A stretch of 57,013 nt of DNA, from the NCBI GenBank assembly GCA_035606355.1, contig DATNFO010000063.1, positions 1 through 57,013 of the forward strand, in the 5' to 3' direction. Both the position numbers and the translations under genes were made by a program. Shown here piece after piece: positions 24,447 through 31,775 of the stretch (the stretch's first letter is position 1; each line of letters begins with the position of its first letter). Under the pieces are notes generated by a model that was not told where the DNA came from, did not search any database, and worked only from the letters and a program-made list of their open reading frames with translations. The stretch comes from Sulfopaludibacter sp035606355 (GTDB lineage: Bacteria; Acidobacteriota; Terriglobia; Bryobacterales; Bryobacteraceae).

Positions 24447-26009
24447 TCAAAGTAACCGGAAGTCCACCGAGACTTCAGCCGTGGTCGCGACAGGCTTGCC
24501 GTCCTTCATCGCCGGCCTGAATCGCCACCGCTTCACCGCCTCGATTGCCTTTTCATCCAGGCCTAAACCGAGGGCGCGCAGTACTCGGGCCTGCGTCACA
24601 GCTCCCGTGGCGTCGATCTCAACGTACAGCGTCACCGTACCTTGATACTTCGCCTTGCGCGCTTCCTCCGTGTACTCCGGCTCCTTCTTAAATATCAATG
24701 CCGGAGCCGTCACTCCGGTTACCGCGCGTGTGACGACGGAATTCCCGGTTCGCTGTTCAGCCCCGGGTCTCCCGGCATAGTAGCCCTGCCGGAATTCGAC
24801 ACGCGCTGATGGTTCCTTCGGGCAAATCACCTGCACGCGCCGGAACGCGCCATCCATTTGGTTGTTCGTCGTGTAATAGCCCAGCGTGTAATAGCTGCTG
24901 ACTCCATCGCGAGGCTGTGGCAAGCGCTCGAAGCCGAAGCTCATAATCTTCTGCGCCACTCCATCCTCGAAGATAGTGAAATCGTTGGCGCTCAATCCTT
25001 CAATGGTGTCCCCGTTGCCGCCGTGGACGTACACAGTCTCCACCACCAGTCGCGACGCCGCCGAAAAGTGGCTCGTCGGGACTTCCTGCGCGTCTACGAC
25101 GCGTACCGTGGAAACAGTGAGCGCCAGGATTGCCGCCGCGCACGCCATGCCGATCGCACGCCTTCCCGCGGGTCCGCGGTGCTGCCCTGCGTCGAGCACC
25201 GCACGCACGCGCGTGGAAAGATCGGAAGCATTCGCCATCGCGGGTACCGGAGCCGCGCCGCTGCTGCCCAATCGCCGCGCCAGCTCGACCAGTTGCTCCG
25301 CATACGATGCCGCCTCGCTGCGCTGCAACACGGCGTCGTCGCAGCACCGCTCCGCTTCCACGCCGAGACGCCGCCACGCCATCCACACCAGCGGATTGAA
25401 CCAATACGCCGCGCACAGCAGGCGGGCGGCGCAAAGCGTCAGCCAGTCGAAGCGGCGGACATGCTCGAGTTCATGCAGCAGGGCGCGCGTGAGATCGGCC
25501 TCGCTCCAATGCCCGGCGTCAACCGGCAGGATGATGGCGGGGTGCGTGAGGCCGCACGCGATCGGGCCGGCGAGTTCGCGGCTCTGCAGCACTTCGATGC
25601 GCTTGCCGTGCGCCAATTCACCGGCCAGGTTCTGGCCCGCGCTCCACGGCAGGGCGCGGCGGCGTATGCGGGAGAGCCGCCAAAGTCCGGCGGCGGCCGG
25701 GCTGAGGAAGAGCGCGGCTCCCGCCAGATAGGCGAGCAGCAGCCAATTCGTCGCGGGCGGTGGAGGCACGCTGCCAACCGGGCGCGGCACTGCAAACGCG
25801 CCGGGCGGCGGCGCGGACGGACTTGCGGCACGCGTCACGCGAATCTGCATCGCCGGCGCCCACAGCGACGCCGCGGGCAAAATGAGCAGCACCACGAATC
25901 CCGCCGCCAGTGTGGCGTGGCGCACCGAAGCCCGGCTCCGCCGCAACATTCCAACCGCCGCCAGCATCAAAGCTGCGACAACTGTCGCTTTCACAAGAAT
26001 AGCGATCAT
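24447..26009 (-). CDS. BlaR1-like M56 membrane peptidase with VWFA-remnant and TonB domain
   Basis: A 520-aa sensor peptidase. N-terminal helices (about 1-50 and 85-112), cytoplasmic zinc site HELEH (179-183), further helix about 315-335, then an extracellular part holding a piece of the acidobacterial VWFA-related domain (ANDFTIFEDGVAQKIMSFGF, YYTLGYYTT, RVEFRQGYYAG) and a TonB-like C-terminal domain (KYQGTVTLYVEIDATGAVTQ, AIEAVKRWRFRPAMKDGKPV). It has no penicillin-binding sensor domain. Start at 26009 overlaps the BlaI stop by one base; an open frame reaches 26399 but runs inside blaI. It presumably cleaves the neighbouring repressor on an extracellular signal. Confidence 0.88.
   Translation of the reverse strand: MIAILVKATVVAALMLAAVGMLRRSRASVRHATLAAGFVVLLILPAASLWAPAMQIRVTRAASPSAPPPGAFAVPRPVGSVPPPPATNWLLLAYLAGAALFLSPAAAGLWRLSRIRRRALPWSAGQNLAGELAHGKRIEVLQSRELAGPIACGLTHPAIILPVDAGHWSEADLTRALLHELEHVRRFDWLTLCAARLLCAAYWFNPLVWMAWRRLGVEAERCCDDAVLQRSEAASYAEQLVELARRLGSSGAAPVPAMANASDLSTRVRAVLDAGQHRGPAGRRAIGMACAAAILALTVSTVRVVDAQEVPTSHFSAASRLVVETVYVHGGNGDTIEGLSANDFTIFEDGVAQKIMSFGFERLPQPRDGVSSYYTLGYYTTNNQMDGAFRRVQVICPKEPSARVEFRQGYYAGRPGAEQRTGNSVVTRAVTGVTAPALIFKKEPEYTEEARKAKYQGTVTLYVEIDATGAVTQARVLRALGLGLDEKAIEAVKRWRFRPAMKDGKPVATTAEVSVDFRLL
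25975..25988 (-). promoter_or_regulatory. Third BlaI-like dyad, inside the M56 coding region
   Basis: GCGACA-AC-TGTCGC reproduces the core of the operators before blaI, here at codons 7-11 of the M56 gene (residues KATVVAA). It may be a chance match constrained by coding, but the outer bases also agree, and intragenic roadblock sites are known for some repressors. Confidence 0.4.
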
Positions 26010-26392
26010 CACTTTGCCTTCCTTTCCTTGCGCACGCGCTCGATCTCGCGTTTCAGGCCGTCCAGCTCTTCGTCGGTCCACGGCTCCTGCCGTACCAGCG
26101 CCGATATCATCTGCTGCTTGCTGCCGCCGAAGAACGTCTCCACCAGTTGCTGAAGAGCGCCGCGCTGAGCGGCGACGGGAGACGAAGTGGCCGAATACAA
26201 ATAGCGAAGCCCATCCTGCTGATGCTTCAGGAAGCCCTTCTTTTCCAGCCGCCCAAGCATCACCCGTACGCTGGAATCCGTGGGAGGGTTCGTCAGCCGC
26301 TCGCGAATCTCCTCGGCGGCCGCGCGATTGCCCAGCGCAAATACCGCGTTCATGATTTCCCGTTCCCGCCTGCTCAGTTTCTCGGTCTTCAT
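26009..26392 (-). CDS. BlaI/MecI-family repressor
   Basis: A 127-aa winged-helix repressor: KLSRREREIMNAVFALGNRA, SSVRVMLGRLEKKGFLKHQQ and RYLYSATSSP are the DNA-binding half, and the C-terminal helix region (LVRQEPWTDEELDGLKREIE) the dimerisation half. Repressors of this family are inactivated by proteolysis by their M56 partner, whose gene follows with a one-base overlap. Two dyads lie immediately before the start. Confidence 0.94.
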   Translation of the reverse strand: MKTEKLSRREREIMNAVFALGNRAAAEEIRERLTNPPTDSSVRVMLGRLEKKGFLKHQQDGLRYLYSATSSPVAAQRGALQQLVETFFGGSKQQMISALVRQEPWTDEELDGLKREIERVRKERKAK

Positions 26393-26429
26393 GCGACACC
26401 TGTCACATCATAGGCGCGACAATTGTCGC
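26393..26429 (-). promoter_or_regulatory. Paired BlaI operators
   Basis: Site 1 is GCGACA-CC-TGTCAC (26393-26406), touching the start codon. Site 2 is a perfect palindrome GCGACAATTGTCGC (26416-26429). Centres are 23 bases apart, the same spacing as the PadR dyads at 19328. The consensus GnGACAnnTGTCnC resembles the ACA...TGT core of BlaI/MecI sites. Confidence 0.8.
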
Positions 26430-26459
26430 ATGTCAACAGGAAAGTGAGTCCTAAACGTG

Positions 26460-26499
26460 CCGACAGGAATCCTTCCTGTCGGGCCGCGCGCAGCGCGGC
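26460..26499. repeat. Double hairpin (same architecture as 8943 and 30838)
   Basis: CCGACAGGAA-TCC-TTCCTGTCGG (26460-26482) is followed at once by GCCGCGC-GCA-GCGCGGC (26483-26499). A long hairpin plus a seven-pair GCGC hairpin of loop three repeats the layout at other sites, though the long arm differs in sequence. It lies upstream of the M20 peptidase gene. Confidence 0.75.
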
Positions 26500-26524
26500 T
26501 GCACCAAGGTAAAATCCAGGACAC

Positions 26525-27907
26525 ATGCGATTCACAGTCCTTGCCCTCCTTCCGCTCGCCGCCATGGCCGCCAGCAACCTCGCCCCCGACGCCGACCGGC
26601 AGCTTGCCCGCGACATCTACAAGGAATTCGTCGAAATTAAATCCGGCTTCACCACAGGCTCCACCACGCCCGTGGCCGAAGCCGCCGCGCGCCGTCTCCG
26701 CGCCGCCGGTTTCGCCGCTTCCGATATCTTCATCGGCGGCGCTATCCCCACCAAAGCCAACATCGTCGTTCGCTACCGCGGCGCCGGGAAGCTCAAGCCG
26801 ATTCTCCTGCTCGCGCACGAAGACGTGGTCGAAGCCAAACGCGAAGACTGGACCATGGACCCCTTCACCTTCATCGAAAAAGACGGCTATTTCTACGGCC
26901 GCGGAACGGCTGACGACAAAGCTCAGGCAGCGCTCTGGATCGCCAATCTCATCCGTCTCAAGCACGAGGGTTACAAGCCCGATCGCGACATCATCGTGGC
27001 GCTGACCGCCGATGAAGAAGGTGGCGGACCGTACAACGGAGTCGCGTGGCTGCTAAAAAACCATCGCGACCTAATCGACGCCGAGTTCGCCCTCAACGAA
27101 GGCGGCAAGGGGCAGCTCGACCACGGCAAGCGCCTCTCCAACGATCTGCAGGCCGCCGAAAAGTGGTACCTGGATCTTCGTCTCGAAGTCCGCAACAAGG
27201 GCGGTCACAGCTCCATGCCGGTGCCCGACAACGCCATCTATCATCTCGCCCACGCCCTGACGCGCATCGCCGTAACCAACTTTCCGCTGAAGACCAACGA
27301 AGTGACACGCGCCTACTTCGGCGGCCTCGCTAAGCTCGATAACACTGCCATGAAAGCGGATCTTGCTAAAATTGCCGCCGGCGATACGGCCGCGATGCAG
27401 CGCGTCGCCGCCTCCTCACCCGCATGGAATTCCATGCTGCGGACTACGTGCGTCGCGACCATGCTGGAAGGCGGCCACGCCAAAAACGCACTGCCGCAAC
27501 TCGCCGCCGCCAATATCAACTGCCGCGTGCATCCGGACGATTCGCTCGAGTTCGTCATGTCGACTCTGAAATCGGCCATCGCCGACGACGCCGTCAAAAT
27601 CACCGTCGCCAACCAGGAGGAAAAGGCGCCCGCTTCGCCGCTGCGCCCCGACATCATGCGCGCCATGTCGCGCATCACCGACACCATGTGGCCCGGCGTC
27701 ACCGTGCTGCCCTACATGTCGACCGGCGCTACCGACGGCCGTATGCTGCGCGATGCCGGAATCCCCTGCTACGGCGTGCAGGGCTTCTTCGTCGAGCGTG
27801 ACGACAATCGCGCGCATGGTCGCGACGAGCGCATGCTGACCACCTCGTTTTACGAAGGGCAGACGTTCCTGTACGAAATGGTGAAGGATCTCACCACCGC
27901 GAAATAA
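26525..27907 (+). CDS. Secreted M20/M25/M40-family metallopeptidase
   Basis: A 460-aa dizinc peptidase of the M20 fold with a signal peptide (MRFTVLALLPLAAMAA). Metal and catalytic segments: LLLAHEDVVEAKREDWTMDP (His/Asp), FYGRGTADDKAQAALW (bridging Asp), ALTADEEGGGPYNGV (catalytic Glu-Glu), NEGGKG, the dimerisation-domain HSSMPVPDNAIYHLA, and a late histidine in RAHGRDERM. Related proteins are carboxypeptidases and aminoacylases. It likely trims extracellular peptides. A hairpin repeat lies upstream and a convergent Soli_cterm gene downstream. Confidence 0.92.
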   Translation: MRFTVLALLPLAAMAASNLAPDADRQLARDIYKEFVEIKSGFTTGSTTPVAEAAARRLRAAGFAASDIFIGGAIPTKANIVVRYRGAGKLKPILLLAHEDVVEAKREDWTMDPFTFIEKDGYFYGRGTADDKAQAALWIANLIRLKHEGYKPDRDIIVALTADEEGGGPYNGVAWLLKNHRDLIDAEFALNEGGKGQLDHGKRLSNDLQAAEKWYLDLRLEVRNKGGHSSMPVPDNAIYHLAHALTRIAVTNFPLKTNEVTRAYFGGLAKLDNTAMKADLAKIAAGDTAAMQRVAASSPAWNSMLRTTCVATMLEGGHAKNALPQLAAANINCRVHPDDSLEFVMSTLKSAIADDAVKITVANQEEKAPASPLRPDIMRAMSRITDTMWPGVTVLPYMSTGATDGRMLRDAGIPCYGVQGFFVERDDNRAHGRDERMLTTSFYEGQTFLYEMVKDLTTAK

Positions 27908-27919
27908 TGCGCCTGCCGC

Positions 27920-28645
27920 TTATTGAATGAGCACCTGCACGGCATTCGAAGCGATGCCGTCCACCGTGACGATGATGTTGACCAGCCCGGCTCCGCGTAA
28001 GGTAAGCGGCAGCGGGATGTTCACCTGATCGAGCCCCGCCGCTTGTCCCTGCGGACCGGCAAATTGCACCGCCACCGTCTGTCCGCCGATGGTCGCAGTC
28101 ACGGCGGCGAGCGTGGGGTGCGCGCCTATGCCTGTGCCGAACAGTTCGAGGAAGGTCGGTGTGTCCAAACCGGGGTCGAGGGCAAGCGGCTTGCAAACGC
28201 TCTGGCTGCTGCAGTCGAAAACCGGGAATACCGTTTGCGGGCCGCTGGGGCCGCCAATTGTGCGAACCGCCAGAGCCGCCGCGACATCGCCTCCGGGCAT
28301 CGTGAACAGTCCGGGAGCTACTGCCAGAATGCCCGCTGGTCCTTGCGACGCGATGCGTCCGTTCAGAGTCACATTGACGGTTGCGTTGCCGAGCGCCGCT
28401 TGCGCGGGAACCAGGAAATTGATCTGGCTGGGCGATGCAAAGATGATGGAAGCATTTAAGCTCGCGCCCGCGGAATCGATAACCTGCACGGCCGCCCCGG
28501 CGGGAAAGCCAGCGCCCCAAGCCGTCGCGAAGGAGCCCGGAGCCACAGTCATGCTTCCGCTCGCAGCCGACGTCACTACGAGCCTGGTGGACGCCTGCCC
28601 GAATGCCAGACCCGCAAACACGAGGAGAATCAGAGACTGCCTCAT
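27920..28645 (-). CDS. Secreted Soli_cterm-domain protein
   Basis: A 241-aa protein with a signal peptide (MRQSLILLVFAGLAFGQ), start at 28645. The body carries the pattern of the Solibacter C-terminal domain (TIGR03437-like): VAPGSFATAWGAGF, IIFASPSQINFLVPAQAALG, GLFTMPGG, LELFGTGIGAH and GLDQVNIPLP. This Ig-like domain is almost confined to this lineage and usually ends large surface proteins; here it is nearly the whole protein. The function is unknown. Confidence 0.85.
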   Translation of the reverse strand: MRQSLILLVFAGLAFGQASTRLVVTSAASGSMTVAPGSFATAWGAGFPAGAAVQVIDSAGASLNASIIFASPSQINFLVPAQAALGNATVNVTLNGRIASQGPAGILAVAPGLFTMPGGDVAAALAVRTIGGPSGPQTVFPVFDCSSQSVCKPLALDPGLDTPTFLELFGTGIGAHPTLAAVTATIGGQTVAVQFAGPQGQAAGLDQVNIPLPLTLRGAGLVNIIVTVDGIASNAVQVLIQ

Positions 28646-28848
28646 GCCATTAGGACGCACGGCGCGCGGAAATCGTCACTCCCCGCCGGCGCGCCCGCGT
28701 GATACTTAGCTCACAACCCGCTGCTCCGCCCAACGGCCGGTCCCCCTCGCGGGCGACTTCCGGGGTAGGATCTTGATTTGGGGACCGTAAACCTATGGTG
28801 ACGCTCGCCCGGCCATCGCTACAGACCGGTGGCGCTGCCGATTGACGC

Positions 28849-29616
28849 ATGGCCACAGCCGCCGCTTCATTGCGAGCCTTGCTCGCTCGCCTCATCGACT
28901 ACGCAGGTCTGTTTCCGCCCGCGGGGCTGCCGCTCACTGCCGTCGTCGAAAACTATTCCGCTTACCTCGCCTCCTCTGACGCCTGGATCCTGAACCGCCT
29001 GGTGCTTCCGGCCGCCAAACTCGCCGGCGCGCAGTTGCCGCCCGACGGACGGCTCACCTTGCTGGTGGAAAGCGAGCCCTCGTCCGCTCCGCCCCAAGTG
29101 GAGACTTTCGAAAGCAAGTTCGCACGCCCGTTCTCGCGGCCCACTTACTACGAACTGCCCCTGGATGCGGTGCCGTCCGGCGGCTTCGCCAAGGTGCGCA
29201 CCGGTGGCTTGACACCCGACATGATTCCCCCAACCACGCAAATCGCCGGGTTTCTGATGGAAGCCGCGCGCCGCCGCGTGCCGTTCAAAGCCACCGCCGG
29301 GCTGCATCATCCCCTCCGCTCATTGCACCCGCTGACCTATGCCGGCGAAGCGCCGCACGCGGTCATGCACGGCTTCATCAATGTCTTCACCGCGGCGGCG
29401 TTTGCGTGGCATGGCGCGAAAGCTCTGGTGGTGGCGGACGTGCTCAATGATGTGGATGCCACGGCGTTCTCCTTCACCGACGCCGAACTCCGCTGGCGCG
29501 GCCGCGCGCTCTCCACCGCGCAGATCGAAGCAGCGCGCCGCGAGTTCGCGCATAGCTTCGGCTCCTGCTCCTTCGAAGAACCGCTCGCCGACCTGCGCGA
29601 ACTGGGCTGGTTATGA
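28849..29616 (+). CDS. Conserved hypothetical protein coupled to fumarylacetoacetase
   Basis: A 255-aa soluble protein. It has KATAGLHHPLRSLHPLTYAG, HGFINVFTAAAFAW and an acidic C-terminal segment, which suggests a globular enzyme-like fold, but I recognise no family. It ends in ATGA, where fahA begins (29613), so the two are translationally coupled, which points to a step in aromatic amino acid breakdown. A TTGATT ... TATGGT promoter-like pair lies 50-75 bases upstream. Confidence 0.8.
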   Translation: MATAAASLRALLARLIDYAGLFPPAGLPLTAVVENYSAYLASSDAWILNRLVLPAAKLAGAQLPPDGRLTLLVESEPSSAPPQVETFESKFARPFSRPTYYELPLDAVPSGGFAKVRTGGLTPDMIPPTTQIAGFLMEAARRRVPFKATAGLHHPLRSLHPLTYAGEAPHAVMHGFINVFTAAAFAWHGAKALVVADVLNDVDATAFSFTDAELRWRGRALSTAQIEAARREFAHSFGSCSFEEPLADLRELGWL

Positions 29617-30863
29617 TCGATCGTACGCACGATCCCAAACTCCAAAGCTGGGTGGAATCCGCCAATGTGCCGGGCGCCGATTTTCCGCTGCAGAATCTCC
29701 CGTACGCCATGTTCCGGCAGCCGGGTAGCCACACGCCGCGCGCGGGAGTCGCCATCGGCGACCAGATTCTCGATATGGCATCCGCGTTCGGCGTCCGCAC
29801 CGTTGCCGAGGTGATGAGCATGCCGAAGCAGCAGCGGGTCGAACTGCGCGCGCGCATCAGCGATTTTTTGGTGACGCGAACCACGCGCGCCCAGGATTTT
29901 CTCTCGCCGATTGCCACCGCGCGCCTGATGCTGCCGTGCCAAATCGGCGACTACACGGATTTCTACGCCTCCATTCACCACGCCACCAACGTCGGTAGCA
30001 TGTTCCGTCCGGACAATCCGCTGCTGCCGAATTACAAGTGGCTGCCGGTGGGCTATCACGGGCGGGCATCCAGCATTGTGGTGAGCGGGACTCCCGTGCG
30101 GCGGCCGTGCGGTCAGACCACTGCAAATCCCGCCGGCCCGCCGGCCTTCGGCCCGAGCAAGCGCCTCGATTATGAACTTGAGCTCGGTGCGTTTCTCGGT
30201 CCGGAAAATGCGCTCGGCGAACCGGTGCCGGTGGCGAACGCCATGGATCACGTTGTCGGCGTGTGTCTGCTGAACGATTGGTCGGCGCGCGATATACAGA
30301 CGTGGGAGTATCAGCCGCTCGGCCCGTTCCTCGCCAAGAATTTCGCTACGTCTATTTCGCCGTGGGTGGTCACAACCGAAGCGCTGGAGCCCTTCCGGCG
30401 CGATCCCGATCGACGGCCGCCCGGCGACCCCGAGCCGCTGCCGCATCTGCGGACGGCGGCGCCCGACGCTTATGACATCTCGCTCGAAGTTTGGCTTCGT
30501 TCCGCAAAAATGCCCGCGCCGATGCGGATCAGCCGCACAAATTTTTCGGGAATGTACTGGACGCTGTCGCAGATGGTGGCGCATCACGCGTCGAACGGAT
30601 GCAATCTGCGTCCCGGGGACCTGATCGGCAGCGGGACGGTGTCGGGTCCGGCGAAGGAAAACCGAGGCTGCCTGCTGGAAATGGCGTGGCGCGGAACGGA
30701 GCCGGTGGAACTGCCAACCGGCGAAAGACGGACGTTCCTGGAAGACGGCGACGAAGTAATCTTCAAAGGCTGGTGCGAAAAGCCAGGTTTCCGCAGAATC
30801 GCCCTAGGAGACTGCCGGGGAATCGTGGTGCCAGTCCCGACCGGTCTCCCGACCGGTCGATGA
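29613..30863 (+). CDS. fahA: Fumarylacetoacetase
   Basis: Hydrolyses fumarylacetoacetate to fumarate and acetoacetate, the last step of tyrosine degradation. A 416-aa protein with an N-terminal domain and the C-terminal FAH fold: DYTDFYASIHHATNVG, YHGRASSIVVSGTP, KRLDYELELGAFLG (metal-binding Glu), LNDWSARDIQTWEY, GDLIGSGTVSGP and EVIFKGWCEKPG. The family normally ends just after the GDCRG-type segment; here about 13 more residues (VPVPTGLPTGR) and the TGA stop are contributed by an ACCGGT hairpin repeat. No homogentisate or tyrosine aminotransferase gene is in view. Confidence 0.95.
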   Translation: MIDRTHDPKLQSWVESANVPGADFPLQNLPYAMFRQPGSHTPRAGVAIGDQILDMASAFGVRTVAEVMSMPKQQRVELRARISDFLVTRTTRAQDFLSPIATARLMLPCQIGDYTDFYASIHHATNVGSMFRPDNPLLPNYKWLPVGYHGRASSIVVSGTPVRRPCGQTTANPAGPPAFGPSKRLDYELELGAFLGPENALGEPVPVANAMDHVVGVCLLNDWSARDIQTWEYQPLGPFLAKNFATSISPWVVTTEALEPFRRDPDRRPPGDPEPLPHLRTAAPDAYDISLEVWLRSAKMPAPMRISRTNFSGMYWTLSQMVAHHASNGCNLRPGDLIGSGTVSGPAKENRGCLLEMAWRGTEPVELPTGERRTFLEDGDEVIFKGWCEKPGFRRIALGDCRGIVVPVPTGLPTGR

Positions 30864-31106
30864 GCGCAAAGCGCTCAAGTCTTCTGCTGATGATGCCTCC
30901 GGCATCGCCCTTGCAGCGGGCAGCAGCCGACGGATCGTCGTGCCAGTACCGACCGGTCTCCAGACCGGTCGATGAGCGCAAAGCGCTCAAGTCTTCTGCT
31001 GATGATGCGTCCGGCACCGCCCTTACAGCGGGCAGCAGCCGACGGATCCTCGTGCCAGTACCGACCGGTCTCCCGACCGGTCGATGAGCGCGGAGCGCTC
31101 AAGTGA
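30824..31106. repeat. 112-bp tandem repeat, three hairpin units
   Basis: Three units start at TGCCAG positions 30829, 30941 and 31053, a period of exactly 112. Each holds GACCGGTCTCCnGACCGGTC, then GATGAGCGCAAAGCGCTCAA (a stem of GAGCG/CGCTC), then CTTCTGCTGATGATGCGTCC and GGGCAGCAGCCGACGGATC. The last part matches, with gaps, the 3' end of the small Cys-pair gene directly downstream (31129-31210). The third unit lacks this remnant. Confidence 0.9.
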
Positions 31107-31128
31107 ACGCTCCGCCCCAGCGATTCCC

Positions 31129-31275
31129 TTACTTCTGGTGATGATGCGTCCGGCAGCACTGACCGCCCTTGCAGCAATCACCCGTCGGGCAGCAGTTCGA
31201 CTTGACAGCCGAAGCTCCCAGAGAAATGCCCACCAGCGTGAGCAGAGTCAAAGCGGCAAACGTAATCTTCTTCAT
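31129..31275 (-). CDS. Small secreted Cys-pair/His-tail peptide
   Basis: A 48-aa gene read directly from the minus strand, shorter than usual gene-finder cut-offs. Start ATG at 31275 with AGGAG about 11 bases upstream. Signal peptide MKKITFAALTLLTLVGISLG, cleavage near ASA, then a mature part of about 25 residues: CCPTGDCCKGGQCCRTHHHQK. Three CC pairs each four residues apart and an HHH near the end suggest metal binding (copper, zinc or similar). The upstream gene (31335-31649) also encodes a Cys/His-bearing exported protein. A GAGAA-CAA-TTCTC inverted repeat overlaps the ribosome-binding site. Confidence 0.75.
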   Translation of the reverse strand: MKKITFAALTLLTLVGISLGASAVKSNCCPTGDCCKGGQCCRTHHHQK

Positions 31276-31334
31276 GAGAATTGTTCTCCTAATCGATTGA
31301 ATTTTCGAAACGAACCGAGGCGGTGCAGAGCGGC

Positions 31335-31649
31335 TCAGATCAGGAGAACGCGATTGCGGAGGTACAGCTCGAAACTGGCCGTGTTGGCCACCGGGACGGT
31401 TGCCCGGTGCGCCTCCACAGGCGCCATCGGAAGGGGTAACACCACCGCCGCCGGAATCACCGCAAGCGGAGCGGCTTTGCCGTTTTCCAACAGAACCAGC
31501 GGGCAGTTTCGCATCGTGCCCTGCGCCGGCTGATGCTTATGGCAACAGGCATGAGCGGTGGGAAATGTACACGCCATCGCCGGGCAAATCACGATCACGG
31601 CGATCAGCGCCGCAACCATGGCCACCGGAATGTAGCGATTTACCACCAA
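31335..31649 (-). CDS. Small exported protein with Cys/His cluster
   Basis: Up to 104 aa. The N-terminal hydrophobic segment (VAMVAALIAVIVICPAMA) is followed by ACTFPTAHACCHKHQPAQGT and a further Cys (MRNCPLVLL). A TATAAT box (minus strand, 31660-31655) puts the transcript start near 31648, so a leaderless TTG/GTG start near 31649-31646 or an ATG at 31619 (94 aa) are possible; only the longer form has a positive charge ahead of the hydrophobic segment. It is the first gene of a likely two-gene unit with the Cys-pair peptide. The shared Cys/His content hints at metal handling; no family is recognised. Confidence 0.6.
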   Translation of the reverse strand: MVVNRYIPVAMVAALIAVIVICPAMACTFPTAHACCHKHQPAQGTMRNCPLVLLENGKAAPLAVIPAAVVLPLPMAPVEAHRATVPVANTASFELYLRNRVLLI

Positions 31650-31697
31650 AGCGCATTATAAAACAAGACTAAAAAGTCCGCAATCGGAAAATATCAT

Positions 31698-31740
31698 GTA
31701 CCTGTGGTACTATGCAGAGGGATCTGGATCGGTCTCCGAT
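31698..31740 (+). promoter_or_regulatory. mreB promoter region with dyads
   Basis: A perfect inverted repeat GTACC-TGT-GGTAC (31698-31710) overlaps a TACTAT -10-like box (31708-31713); a second, ATCGG-TCT-CCGAT (31728-31740), lies in the likely leader. The -35 is poor, which suggests an activator or an alternative sigma factor. No clear Shine-Dalgarno precedes the mreB ATG. Confidence 0.4.
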
Positions 31741-31775
31741 GTACGTCCTTCCCTTGAAGTAAACACCTTTTTTAG

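Noticed and set aside
26009..26399. An N-terminal extension of the M56 gene to 26399.
   Set aside because: It would overlap all of blaI in another frame; the ATG at 26009 matches the one-base overlap usual for this pair.
30824..31106. The 112-bp repeats as a CRISPR array.
   Set aside because: Only three units, no unique spacers of constant size, and hairpins plus gene remnant fill the period; no cas genes.
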